Shown here piece after piece: positions 54,627 to 62,486 of a stretch of DNA of 64,000 nucleotides; the stretch's first letter is position 1; each line of letters starts with the position of its first letter. This DNA is from Terriglobia bacterium. Its GTDB lineage: Bacteria > Acidobacteriota > Terriglobia > Terriglobales > Acidobacteriaceae. The translations under genes were made by a program, and so were the position numbers. The notes below the pieces were generated by a model. That model was not told where the DNA came from, did not search any database, and saw nothing but the letters and a program-made list of their open reading frames with translations. The stretch is taken from NCBI GenBank assembly GCA_020073565.1, contig JAIQEY010000032.1:1-64000 (forward strand). Direction: 5' to 3'.

Positions 54627-56081
54627 ATGAATTCGAGATCCACCACGGAAACCTCTGTCCTTCCCCTGCTTGCGATCGTGGGCCGGCCCAACGTCGGCAA
54701 ATCTACGCTCTTCAACAAGCTGACGGGGTCGCGGCGCGCCATCGTGGGCGATGAGTCTGGCATCACGCGCGACCGCCTCTATGGCGAGGCCGAGTGGCGC
54801 GGGCACGAGTTTCGCGTTGTGGATACCGGCGGCATCGTTCCCGACGACAAGGACTTCATACCGTCGGAAATTTTCCGCCAGGCCAAGGTCGCGTTTGAAG
54901 AAGCGGCGGGCATCATCATGGTGGTCGATGCCCGCACCGAAATCGCCGGACCCGATCGTGAGTTGGCGAGATTACTTGCCCGCACTGGGAAACCTCTCTT
55001 TCTCGCCGTCAACAAGATGGACTCGGACAAGCAGGACTCTTTGATTGGCGAATTCCATTCACTCGGAATTCGGAATGTATTTCCGGTATCGGCTGAGCAC
55101 GGACGCGGCATCGACGATTTGCTTGATGCCGTGCTTCTGGTGCTGCCTGCCGCCAAAGAGCCAACCACAGAGGACACAGAGATCACAGAGATCACAGAGG
55201 AAGGCACAGAGGCCTCTTCCTCAACTCCCGACGAGCCACATGAAATCAAAGTCGCCATCATTGGCCACCCTAACGTCGGCAAGTCCACGCTGCTGAACCA
55301 GCTCACCGGCAAGTCGCGCGCCATCGTCTCGCCGATTCCAGGCACTACGCGCGATTCGGTCGACGAAGTCGTTCGCTACCACGACCGCGATATTCGTTTC
55401 ATTGATACGGCCGGGATCCGCCGCAAGGGCAAAACGAGGGCGATGGCCGAGAAGCTTTCCGTGGTCTTTTCGCGCAAGAGTATCGAAGATGCTGACATCG
55501 TGCTCTTCATGATCGACGCCACTGAAGGCGCCAGCGGCCTGGACGCGAACATTGCCGGCTACGCGCACGAGAGCGGGCGGTCCGTCATTATCCTCGTTAA
55601 CAAATGGGACCTGGTGGCGAGCGGCGAGAAGCGGGCCATCAGCCAGTCGAAGGCCGCGCGGATTCAGGATGCCAAGCGCCCTCATGATCGCGCTCTGTAC
55701 GAGCAGCGCCTGCGCTACGGGCTCAAATTTCTCAGCTACGCCCCGGTGCTCTTCCTCTCCGCGCACACCGGAACGGGGACCGACAAGATTCTCCCGCTGA
55801 TTGAAAGAGTGGCGGCCGAGCGGCGGAAACGCATCACGACCGGCGAGATGAATCGCTTCCTGAAGAAGGTAGATTTTGACCGCGCCTCGGTTCCGGTAAG
55901 CAAGCGGGTAAAGATTCTCTACATGACACAGGCGGGTGTGGCGCCGCCCACGTTTGTGCTGTTCACAGACCGGGCCGTAAAGCTGCATTTTTCCTACCAG
56001 CGGTTCCTCGAAAACCAGATTCGGCACGTGTTTGGATTCATGGGGACGCCGATCTGGATTAAGAATCGGTCGCGGGACTGA
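54627..56081 (+). CDS. der: Ribosome assembly GTPase Der (EngA)
   Basis: A 484-residue protein with two G domains in tandem and a C-terminal KH-like domain, needed for 50S subunit maturation. First G domain: GRPNVGKST near residues 20-28, DTGG and NKMD. Second: GHPNVGKST near 216-224, DTAGIRRKGKT and NKWD. The linker between them holds TTEDTEITEITEEGTEA (residues 179-195), encoded by tandem CACAGAG words (55163-55212) of the family D repeat. The linker is naturally variable, so function should be kept. ATG at 54627 lies just before the homology; the frame is open upstream to 54531. Confidence 0.95.
   Translation: MNSRSTTETSVLPLLAIVGRPNVGKSTLFNKLTGSRRAIVGDESGITRDRLYGEAEWRGHEFRVVDTGGIVPDDKDFIPSEIFRQAKVAFEEAAGIIMVVDARTEIAGPDRELARLLARTGKPLFLAVNKMDSDKQDSLIGEFHSLGIRNVFPVSAEHGRGIDDLLDAVLLVLPAAKEPTTEDTEITEITEEGTEASSSTPDEPHEIKVAIIGHPNVGKSTLLNQLTGKSRAIVSPIPGTTRDSVDEVVRYHDRDIRFIDTAGIRRKGKTRAMAEKLSVVFSRKSIEDADIVLFMIDATEGASGLDANIAGYAHESGRSVIILVNKWDLVASGEKRAISQSKAARIQDAKRPHDRALYEQRLRYGLKFLSYAPVLFLSAHTGTGTDKILPLIERVAAERRKRITTGEMNRFLKKVDFDRASVPVSKRVKILYMTQAGVAPPTFVLFTDRAVKLHFSYQRFLENQIRHVFGFMGTPIWIKNRSRD
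55163..55212 (+). repeat. In-frame CCACAGAGG/ATCACAGAG repeat inside der (family D)
   Basis: AACCACAGAGGACACAGAGA then three further ACAGAG units. The first 17 bases are identical to the arm of the inverted repeat at 14713-14729. Read in frame it gives TTEDTE-type acidic repeats. Confidence 0.75.
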
Positions 56082-56091
56082 GGTGTTTGAA

Positions 56092-56535
56092 ATGACAAAA
56101 TTGACCTTTTGTATTTTTCTTTTTGCGACGGTCTGGGCACAAACTCCAACTCCATCTCCATCTGCTCCATTGCCCCACGTCACGAAGTTCGTTGCTCCCG
56201 CCTACCCATGGAAGGCCCGTGAGATACGCATGCAAGGGGAAACGACCACTGAACTTCAGGTCCGAGCGGACGGGACGATCGAGTTGGTAAACGTGATGAT
56301 GGCCCACCCCTTCTTCAGGGACTACGTGGAAGCTGCCCTAAAGCAGTGGGAATTTGAGCCGACCGGAAAAACGTTCGTACAGAAGGTGACAGTGCGCTTC
56401 TCGTTGGTGGATGGTTGCGACGATCTTCGATCAAGCCGTCCCAACGCATACAGAGAAACCCGCGTGCAGGCGCGTCTTCCGCAACTCGTTGAAGTCAGAA
56501 CGTGTCCGGAACTCTTAATCACCAACACGGACTAG
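56092..56535 (+). CDS. Exported TonB C-terminal domain protein
   Basis: A 147-residue protein with a signal peptide (TKLTFCIFLFATVWA, cut before QT), a Pro/Ser linker and a TonB-type C-terminal domain: HVTKFVAPAYPWKAREIRMQ, then GETTTELQVRADGTIELVN and FRDYVEAALKQWEFEPTGKT. There is no membrane anchor after the signal, so it cannot transduce energy like full TonB; short free TonB domains are common in Acidobacteriota. It starts 10 bases after der, so it is probably cotranscribed. It converges on exbD. Confidence 0.83.
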   Translation: MTKLTFCIFLFATVWAQTPTPSPSAPLPHVTKFVAPAYPWKAREIRMQGETTTELQVRADGTIELVNVMMAHPFFRDYVEAALKQWEFEPTGKTFVQKVTVRFSLVDGCDDLRSSRPNAYRETRVQARLPQLVEVRTCPELLITNTD

Positions 56536-56572
56536 AAACTGCTTAAACTGCTTCTTGGAAACCCCTTCTAGG

Positions 56573-56641
56573 CGGCCCTCAGGGGCTGAAGCCCGCATTT
56601 CGAGCGGTTCCTATCGGCACGGCTGAAGCCGTGCCCTTCCC
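56573..56641. repeat. GGCTGAAGCC repeat (family M) between convergent genes
   Basis: Contains CTCAGGGGCTGAAGCCCGCA and GGCACGGCTGAAGCCGTGCC; the second forms a hairpin (GGCACGGCT..AGCCGTGCC). An inverse relative lies at 58427-58474. Confidence 0.72.
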
Positions 56642-56651
56642 AAAACCACTT

Positions 56652-57107
56652 CTAACCCGTCACCGGAGCATGCTTCCCGTCTTCAGTGAGTAACCCAACC
56701 CGGTCCACGCCGGCGATGCGGGCGATGGCGATCACGTCGGCTACATCCTGAAAATCAATGTCATCGTCGGCTTCGACGTAGGCGATGCGTTCGATGCGGA
56801 TGGCGTAGATGTCGCGCAGGCGGTCACGCAGGTGATCCCAGTCCACCGCTTCTTTGTTGATCATCACCTGCGGATGTTCCGCGCCGGCCTTCGCATGATG
56901 AACCAGAATCACAATCGTCGTGTCGGGCGGCGGAACGTTGTGAGCCGTCGGGGGCGCGGGCTGCGGGATTTGCGCCTCCAGACCCTTGGGTTTTTGCTCG
57001 ATCACCACGAGCATGAAAATAATGAGCAGCACCAGCAGAACGTCAATCAGGGGCGTGACGTTCATCTGGGGCGCAGACGGACCACCGCCTGCCGTTGAGA
57101 AGGCCAT
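56652..57107 (-). CDS. exbD: Biopolymer transport protein ExbD/TolR
   Basis: A 151-residue inner-membrane protein. The N-terminus contains APQMNVTPLIDVLLVLLIIF, the ExbD/TolR helix with its essential Asp (Asp22 in PLIDVLLV), followed by a periplasmic domain (DTTIVILVHHAKAGAEHPQV through GVDRVGLLTED). With ExbB it uses proton motive force to drive TonB. No exbB is adjacent, so this is an orphan copy; the TonB-domain gene next to it is convergent. ATG at 57107, divergent from the outer-membrane protein gene with a 196-base gap. Confidence 0.9.
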   Translation of the reverse strand: MAFSTAGGGPSAPQMNVTPLIDVLLVLLIIFMLVVIEQKPKGLEAQIPQPAPPTAHNVPPPDTTIVILVHHAKAGAEHPQVMINKEAVDWDHLRDRLRDIYAIRIERIAYVEADDDIDFQDVADVIAIARIAGVDRVGLLTEDGKHAPVTG

Positions 57108-57303
57108 TGAAATTACTCCTCATTGTTACGGAAACGGCACGCGCGTGTCTGAAGCATTGGACACCCGCTCGGGACGCGGAGTTCCAGAATGTGAACGATC
57201 GCAAGCATGGATTGGCCGATTCGGCTCGCGCGCCTTTACAATCAAGGATCCAGCGTACGGATCGTCTGCGTGGGGCAGCATCCCGCTCTGGCAATCAAGA
57301 ATC

Positions 57304-58158
57304 ATGGCCACACACCTTCTACCGTTGCTCGGCCTATTGATATTTGTGCTCAGTCGCCCGGGGCACGCGCAAGACAACTACGAGATCCAGGTCTACGACT
57401 CGGAACCGCTCGGGAAGGGCGTGACCATGGTGGAAATCCATTCGAATTTCACCGTGAACGGCGAGAAGCAAGTCGTCAATGGCGTCGCTCCTTCGAACCA
57501 TTCCATGCATGAAACGCTGGAAATCACGCACGGCTGGACGGACTGGTTCGAAACCGCTTTCTATGTGTTCTCAAGCATTCAGCCCGACGATGGTTCGAAC
57601 GGCGCGGGCTGGAACTGGGTGGGCGACCACATTCGTCCCCGGATCAGCGCCCCAGAGTCGTGGCATTTGCCGGTCGGGCTGAGTTTGTCGCAGGAAATTG
57701 GTTATCAGCGTCGAAAGTTTTCCGAGGACAGCTGGAACTACGAACTGCGGCCCATCATCGACAAGAAGATTGGCCGCTGGTATTTTTCGTTTAATCCAAC
57801 CTTTGACCGCTCCCTGCACGGCCTGAACGTGGGCAGGGGCTGGGAGTTCTCTCCCAATGTGAAAGCCAGTTATGACTTTACCAGGAAGATCACGGGCGGG
57901 TTTGAATACTACGGGGCGCTGGGGCCGGTCTCGAATTTCGATCCCATTTCACACCAGTCGCAGCAGATCTTTCCCACCATCGATCTGAATCTCTCGCCGA
58001 AGTGGGAGCTCAATTTTGGCGTCGGCGTTGACGTCACCAATTCCGACGACCACTTGATTGTGAAATGCATCGTAGGGCGTCGCTTCACCTGGGGACGCGA
58101 GCGCAAGTCGGGGTTGGGGAAAGGACAGCCACCCACACAACGCAAGCAGGAAGAGTGA
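57304..58158 (+). CDS. Putative outer-membrane beta-barrel protein
   Basis: A 284-residue protein. ATG at 57304 gives a signal peptide (ATHLLPLLGLLIFVLSRPGHA, cut before QD); the frame is open far upstream but that part looks non-coding. The mature chain is rich in alternating aromatic/polar beta strands (TLEITHGWTDWFETAFYVFS, RPRISAPESWHLPVGLSLSQ, KKIGRWYFSFNPTFDRSLHG, FTRKITGGFEYYGALGPVS), as in small barrels. The C-terminus is a lysine-rich tail rather than a terminal Phe. No named family is recognised. Confidence 0.75.
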   Translation: MATHLLPLLGLLIFVLSRPGHAQDNYEIQVYDSEPLGKGVTMVEIHSNFTVNGEKQVVNGVAPSNHSMHETLEITHGWTDWFETAFYVFSSIQPDDGSNGAGWNWVGDHIRPRISAPESWHLPVGLSLSQEIGYQRRKFSEDSWNYELRPIIDKKIGRWYFSFNPTFDRSLHGLNVGRGWEFSPNVKASYDFTRKITGGFEYYGALGPVSNFDPISHQSQQIFPTIDLNLSPKWELNFGVGVDVTNSDDHLIVKCIVGRRFTWGRERKSGLGKGQPPTQRKQEE

Positions 58159-58222
58159 AACCCGCGGGCTCGGCTCCTGAAGTCCGATGGGTGGGATCTA
58201 CGCTGACTGTCTAGAACTGGTT

Positions 58223-58410
58223 TGGCTCTGTTGACATCCCTGGAATCGAACCTGGGGCGACTGGAGACTGACGACGACGTTGCAACTCAGTCGTGCCTCC
58301 GGCACTCCGGAATCGACGCAGCGCGCGTTCCCGCCAATAAACTGGCGGGCTATTTTCGATGGTCCCTCCGGGACCGACCATCGTTCGCACTTAGGGTGTC
58401 AACAGAGCCA
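58223..58410. mobile_element. MITE-like element, 188 bp, with terminal inverted repeats and target duplication
   Basis: TGGCTCTGTTGACA at the left end (58223-58236) is the exact reverse complement of the right end (58397-58410). Both sides are flanked by the direct repeat ACTGGTT (58216-58222 and 58411-58417). Inside are hairpins CCCGCCA..TGGCGGG (58330-58349) and GTCCCTCCGGGAC (58362-58374), but no gene. It would need a transposase from elsewhere. Confidence 0.6.
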
Positions 58411-58426
58411 ACTGGTTTCAAGAATC

Positions 58427-58474
58427 GGTTTTGGGAAGGGCACGGCTTCAGCCCCTGAGGGTCGCCTTTCTTAA
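58427..58474. repeat. Inverse family M repeat before the acetyltransferase stop
   Basis: GGTTTTGGGAAGGGCACGGC then TTCAGCCCCTGAGGGTCGCC is the reverse complement of words at 56573-56641. It reaches the TAA stop of the leftward acetyltransferase gene. Confidence 0.65.
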
Positions 58475-59001
58475 CCCCCAAAAGTATTCTTGCAACCAGT
58501 TCTGGTTACGGAATAGACGTAGTGATGCAGGCCTCGCCATGGCACTTCTTTCCAGATGGTCATGCCGTTGCGCTCGGCGACTCGGCAGGAGGGAAGGTTC
58601 TCGGGGCGAATCAGGGAAATGAGGCGGCCGACTGAAAGGTGCGCGAATCCCCATTCCCGGCAGGCGATGGCGGCTTCAGTGGCCAAGCCTTGTCCCCAGA
58701 GATCGCGGCGCAGGTGATATCCGATTTCGTAGAGAGACTCCCCGTCGACCTGCTGGCGAATGATGCCACAGTCGCCGATCATTTCGCCGGTAGCTTTCAG
58801 GACCATGGCCCAGAGGCCGACGCCGTCGTCGGCGTAGCGGCGGCGGTTGCGCTCGATCCACTCACCTACTCCTTTGCGGTCGATGGGCGCTGGATAGTGG
58901 CGCATGGTTTCTGGGTCGCAGAGAACTTGGGCCAGCGCCTCGACATCTTCTGGGACGAATTCGCGCAGGGTGAGGCGGGCGGTTTCCAGGATTTCTCCCA
59001 C
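58471..59001 (-). CDS. GNAT acetyltransferase, RimJ/RimL-like
   Basis: About 176 residues of the acetyltransferase-3 group: ETARLTLREFVPEDVEALAQ, PETMRHYPAPIDRKGVGEWI, EIGYHLRRDLWGQGLATEAA (acetyl-CoA loop WGQGLATEA) and NLPSCRVAERNGMTIWKEVP. Such enzymes acetylate protein N-termini or small molecules; the acceptor is unknown. The start is taken as GTG at 59001, where homology begins. The frame continues up to 59076, but that part is a repeat (59025-59076), and no good ribosome site is seen. Confidence 0.85.
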   Translation of the reverse strand: MGEILETARLTLREFVPEDVEALAQVLCDPETMRHYPAPIDRKGVGEWIERNRRRYADDGVGLWAMVLKATGEMIGDCGIIRQQVDGESLYEIGYHLRRDLWGQGLATEAAIACREWGFAHLSVGRLISLIRPENLPSCRVAERNGMTIWKEVPWRGLHHYVYSVTRTGCKNTFGG

Positions 59002-59024
59002 AACGTAGTTTAGCAATCGGCTTT

Positions 59025-59076
59025 GGGCGGGCAGAGCCTGCCCTGAGCGCAGTCGAAGGGAATGCCCGCCCCACAC
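59025..59076. repeat. GGCGGGCA..TGCCCGCC repeat upstream of the acetyltransferase and DUF2905 genes
   Basis: GGGCGGGCAGAGCCTGCCCT and GGGAATGCCCGCCCCACAC. The end resembles family A (TGCCCGCGCCACAC). The inner CCTGCCCTGAGCGCAGTCGA also occurs in related form after glmM. Confidence 0.65.
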
Positions 59077-59091
59077 TTGTTAGACTTGGGC

Positions 59092-59316
59092 ATGGCGGAG
59101 ATGGGGCGGGTGTTGGTGGTTCTTGGCGTTGTGCTGGTTGTGATGGGCGTCGTCGTGATGCTGCTGGGACGGTCGGGCTTGCCCTTCGAAAGACTTCCGG
59201 GGGATTTTCTTTACCGCGGAAAGAACACTACGTTTTATTTTCCACTGGCTACGTCGATCCTGGTTAGCGTGGTTCTGTCTCTGCTCGTTTTCCTGATTGG
59301 GCGGTTGAAGCGGTAA
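59092..59316 (+). CDS. DUF2905 family small membrane protein
   Basis: A 74-residue protein with two membrane helices (about residues 7-26 and 46-68) and the family core GRSGLPFERLPGDFLYRG followed by KNTTFYFPL between them. DUF2905 proteins are widespread small inner-membrane proteins of unknown function. ATG at 59092, or ATG at 59101 three codons on. It lies 91 bases upstream of xseA, with a family C repeat between. Confidence 0.9.
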   Translation: MAEMGRVLVVLGVVLVVMGVVVMLLGRSGLPFERLPGDFLYRGKNTTFYFPLATSILVSVVLSLLVFLIGRLKR

Positions 59317-59336
59317 TCGGCCTCGCGAAAGACGTT

Positions 59337-59384
59337 GCCGAGCTGCGCTCGGCTGGACAGCCGGAGGCGGCTGTCCCTACGTGT
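59337..59384. repeat. Family C repeat before xseA
   Basis: GCCGAGCTGCGCTCGGC hairpin followed by TGGACAGCCGGAGGCGGCTG and TCCCTACGTG. The in-frame purL segment (11254-11308) and the fragment before der (54594-54612) belong to the same family. Confidence 0.7.
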
Positions 59385-59407
59385 GTCTCGGGTACACTGA
59401 AACTTTC

Positions 59408-60802
59408 ATGGATGCGGCGGATCAACTCGGGTTCCAGTTTCGTGCGCCGGAGCGGCATATCTGGACGGTGCGAGCCCTGGTTTCGGCGGTGCGGTCGCTC
59501 GTTGAGCGACAGTACTCCGATTGCTGGGTGGAAGGCGAGATTTCGAACCTGCGCATTCCCGATTCTGGCCACCTGTACTTCACGCTGAAAGAAGAGAGCG
59601 CCCAGGTTCGGGTGGTGATGTTTCGGTCGTCGGCTCGGCTGCTGCGGTTTCGTCCGGAGAACGGGTTGCATGTAACGGTGCGCGGGCGAATCACGGTCTA
59701 TGAAGAGCGAGGGGAACTGCAGATCTCGGCGGAGTTCATGGAACCGCAGGGAGCGGGCGCGCTCCAGCTTGCGTTTGAGCAACTGAAGGCACAGTTGCAG
59801 GCGGAAGGGCTGTTTGACGCTTCACGGAAGAAGACGATTCCAGCGCTACCGCAGCGGATTGGGATCATCACTTCGCCACAAGGCGCAGCCCTGCGCGACA
59901 TCCTGAACATCCTGGCGCGCCGGCATCACTCGGCGAACGTGCTGATCTATCCGGCGCAGGTGCAGGGAGACGCGGGGGCGGTCGAGGTCACGGCGGGGGT
60001 GCGGCACTTCAATCGGAGCCGCTCGGTCGAGGTCATCATCATTGCGCGCGGCGGCGGATCCGTTGAAGACCTCGCAGCATTCAATCATGAAGGACTGGCG
60101 CGAGCGGTGGCGGCGTCGGAGATTCCAGTGATCTCGGCGATTGGCCATGAGACCGATTTTACGATTATGGATTTTGTGGCGGACCTGCGCGCGCCCACGC
60201 CCTCAGCCGCGGCGGAACTCGTGATCCGTTCGCGGCAGGAGATAGAAGCCCAGGCAGACGAGTTGCACCGTCGGCTGGAGCGCGCGGTTCGGTACCGGCT
60301 GCTGATGGCCCGCCAGGAACTGACGCAACGGGCGCAGCACGGGGCTTTCGGGCGGGTGATGGATGGGATCAACCGGCGTCAGCAAAAGCTGGATGACCAG
60401 CGCTTCCGGCTGGAAAAGGCGCAACGGCAGATTCTGGAGCGCTGGCGACGGCGTTGGGAGGGCGCTTCATCCGCGGTCCGCCACTATGATGCGCGGCACC
60501 GGCTAGCTGCGGTGCGGCAGCGGCTGGATGCGGAAGTCGCGAAGTTGGGGGCGGCTGCGAACGCCCGGCTGCTAGCGAATCGAGCCCTGTTGGATCGACG
60601 GATGGCCAGCCTGGAGGCACTTTCTCCGGTTGCCATTCTCAACCGCGGGTACGCTCTGGTGTTCGATGCGAATGGGCGGCTGGTGAAAGATGCGGCCCAG
60701 TTGCATGTGGGAGATGAAGTTTTCGCCCGGCTTGCCCGGGGGCGCGTTCGTGCCCGGGTGGCTGGAACCGAACCAGAATCCGGCGGCCCTGCATTAGAAT
60801 GA
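59408..60802 (+). CDS. xseA: Exodeoxyribonuclease VII large subunit
   Basis: A 464-residue catalytic subunit. The N-terminal OB domain (WTVRALVSAVRSLVERQYSD, SGHLYFTLKEESAQVRVVMF; residues about 20-110) binds single-stranded DNA. The core has PQRIGIITSPQGAALRDILN, ARGGGSVEDLAAFNHEGLAR and SAIGHETDFTIMDFVADLRA, then a long coiled-coil arm (about 280-400) and the ending SPVAILNRGYALVFD. It degrades single-stranded DNA into short oligonucleotides together with several XseB subunits; xseB is not adjacent. ATG at 59408 is preferred over the upstream in-frame start at 59381. Confidence 0.95.
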   Translation: MDAADQLGFQFRAPERHIWTVRALVSAVRSLVERQYSDCWVEGEISNLRIPDSGHLYFTLKEESAQVRVVMFRSSARLLRFRPENGLHVTVRGRITVYEERGELQISAEFMEPQGAGALQLAFEQLKAQLQAEGLFDASRKKTIPALPQRIGIITSPQGAALRDILNILARRHHSANVLIYPAQVQGDAGAVEVTAGVRHFNRSRSVEVIIIARGGGSVEDLAAFNHEGLARAVAASEIPVISAIGHETDFTIMDFVADLRAPTPSAAAELVIRSRQEIEAQADELHRRLERAVRYRLLMARQELTQRAQHGAFGRVMDGINRRQQKLDDQRFRLEKAQRQILERWRRRWEGASSAVRHYDARHRLAAVRQRLDAEVAKLGAAANARLLANRALLDRRMASLEALSPVAILNRGYALVFDANGRLVKDAAQLHVGDEVFARLARGRVRARVAGTEPESGGPALE

Positions 60803-60827
60803 AATTCAACTCTGACGCGAGGATTGC

Positions 60828-61700
60828 GTGACGCCGCACTTGTCCTGGCCGCACATCTCGGTGGTCTCGATCGTGGACATCGTGCTGGTCGCGATCCTGA
60901 TCTACCAGTTTTTGGGGCTGGTGCGCGGCACGCGAGCAGCTCCGATGCTGGTTGGTGTTGCCGTGCTCGCGCTGGCTTTTTACTTTGCGCGTCTCGGCGA
61001 ATTGCGCACCCTGAACTGGCTGCTGAGCACGCTGCTACCTTATGTGGTCTTCGCGCTCATCGTAGTTTTTCAGTCGGAGATTCGGCAGGGACTGGCAAAC
61101 CTGGGGAGCCGGGTTTCGCGAATACGGGCGTCGACTTCGGCAGCGGATGTCTACGATGACGTTGTTCTGGCGGCGAATCTTTTTTCGCAGAATCAGACCG
61201 GCGCGCTGATTGTGATCGAGCGCGAGATCGGTCTTCGCACCTACATCGAAAGCGGCGTGGCCCTGGACGCTCGGCTCTCTTATGACCTGCTGGCGACGGT
61301 GTTTCGTCCCAGCGCTCCATTGCACGATGGCGCGGTCATTGTGCAGCGGGACCGGATCGCGGCCGCCGCCTGTTTTCTCCCGCTGTCCATGAACCCGGTG
61401 CTTTCGACCCAACTCGGAACCCGCCATCGGGCCGCGATCGGAATTACAGAAGAAACCGACGCGGTGGCGGTGGTCATCTCCGAAGAAACGGGCGCGATCA
61501 GCCTGGCGGTAGCAGGGAACATCGAGCGCGATTTGACGGTGGAACGGCTGCGGCAGCGGTTGAGCAGCCTGCTCCGGCGCTATGCTCCCGCGCCCACTCT
61601 GCATACTCCGATGGAGGAAAGCTTCATCGAAGACGAGCCCCCGAGTTCAAAGTCGATCCCCAGGCAGGATTCCAGTGTTCGTCCCGGGAGCGATGACTGA
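60828..61700 (+). CDS. cdaA: Diadenylate cyclase CdaA
   Basis: A 290-residue enzyme that makes cyclic di-AMP from two ATP. Three N-terminal membrane helices (about 14-32, 38-54 and 62-80) precede the DAC domain, with catalytic DGA at 167-169 (LHDGAVIV) and GTRHR at 197-201. A GTG start at 60828 follows GAGG by 6 bases. The gene order cdaA, cdaR, glmM is conserved in many bacteria; CdaR and GlmM both bind and control CdaA, joining the second messenger to peptidoglycan precursor supply. The last 40 residues form a polar tail. Confidence 0.95.
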   Translation: MTPHLSWPHISVVSIVDIVLVAILIYQFLGLVRGTRAAPMLVGVAVLALAFYFARLGELRTLNWLLSTLLPYVVFALIVVFQSEIRQGLANLGSRVSRIRASTSAADVYDDVVLAANLFSQNQTGALIVIEREIGLRTYIESGVALDARLSYDLLATVFRPSAPLHDGAVIVQRDRIAAAACFLPLSMNPVLSTQLGTRHRAAIGITEETDAVAVVISEETGAISLAVAGNIERDLTVERLRQRLSSLLRRYAPAPTLHTPMEESFIEDEPPSSKSIPRQDSSVRPGSDD

Positions 61701-61702
61701 CG

Positions 61703-62380
61703 ATGCCCAGCCTTTTCCAGCGGACGTTCGTTCAGAACATTGGCCTGAAGCTAGTTTCCCTGCTGCTGGCAGTCGGGCTGTGGTTTGTCGTGGCGCACGA
61801 TCGCATCGCAGAAGTGGAGATGAGGGTTCCGCTCGAGTTCCACAGTCTGCCGGAGAACCTGGAGATCGACTCGGCCAGCTTTACGCAGGCGCAGATTCGA
61901 GTGCGCGGACCGGAACGCGTGATTCATCGTCTGGAAGCGTCTGATGTTCGTGCGGAAATCAATCTGACGAACGTCCGCCCGGGCGAACGGACATTTGATT
62001 TGACAGCGCGGCAGGTCCACGTGCCGCAGGGTCTTGAGGTCGTTCAGATCATTCCCAGCCAGTTTCAACTCTCCTTTGACACCCGAACCACGCGGACGGT
62101 GGCAGTGCGCGCGCGGGTGATCGGAACTTTTGCCGGCGGAATGCGGGTTTCCCAGGTGATTGCGGACCCGTCGAGCATCATGATCTCCGGGCCTCGCCGC
62201 CGGGTGGAGGCCGTGGAATCGGCCACGACCGATCCGGTGGACGTCAGTGGGACTATGACGCGCGCAGCTTTCCTCACCCAAGCCTATGTTCCCGACCCTC
62301 TGGTTCAGGTTGTGCACCCCACACCCATTCGCGTGACGGTTATTATGGAACGCTCGGGACAGGAGAAGAAGACAGAGTGA
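61703..62380 (+). CDS. cdaR: CdaR (YbbR-domain) regulator of CdaA
   Basis: A 225-residue protein with one N-terminal membrane helix (about 12-31, NIGLKLVSLLLAVGLWFVVA) and two YbbR-like beta domains outside (MRVPLEFHSLPENLEIDSAS, then VRGPERVIHRLEASDVRAEI; and VAVRARVIGTFAGGMRVSQV, then ISGPRRRVEAVESATTDPVD). It modulates the diadenylate cyclase. It begins 2 bases after cdaA, so translation is coupled. Relatives often have three to four YbbR domains; this is a short form. It is followed by a family I word repeat. Confidence 0.9.
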   Translation: MPSLFQRTFVQNIGLKLVSLLLAVGLWFVVAHDRIAEVEMRVPLEFHSLPENLEIDSASFTQAQIRVRGPERVIHRLEASDVRAEINLTNVRPGERTFDLTARQVHVPQGLEVVQIIPSQFQLSFDTRTTRTVAVRARVIGTFAGGMRVSQVIADPSSIMISGPRRRVEAVESATTDPVDVSGTMTRAAFLTQAYVPDPLVQVVHPTPIRVTVIMERSGQEKKTE

Positions 62381-62484
62381 GCTCAGGCTTTGGGCTTTAG
62401 GCTCTGGGCTTTAGGCCGTAGCGTTGAATCCCCGAGGAGAGACCTAAAGCCGAAAGCCTAGAGCCTACCGCCTAAAGCCTACCT
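62381..62484. repeat. Inverted word repeat GGGCTTTAGGC (family I) between cdaR and glmM
   Basis: GGCTTTGGGCTTTAGGCTCT and a further copy (62385-62418) face ACCTAAAGCCGAAAGCCTAG and CCGCCTAAAGCCTACC (62440-62482). It starts straight after the cdaR TGA and ends a few bases before the glmM ATG. Confidence 0.75.
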
Positions 62485-62486
62485 TC

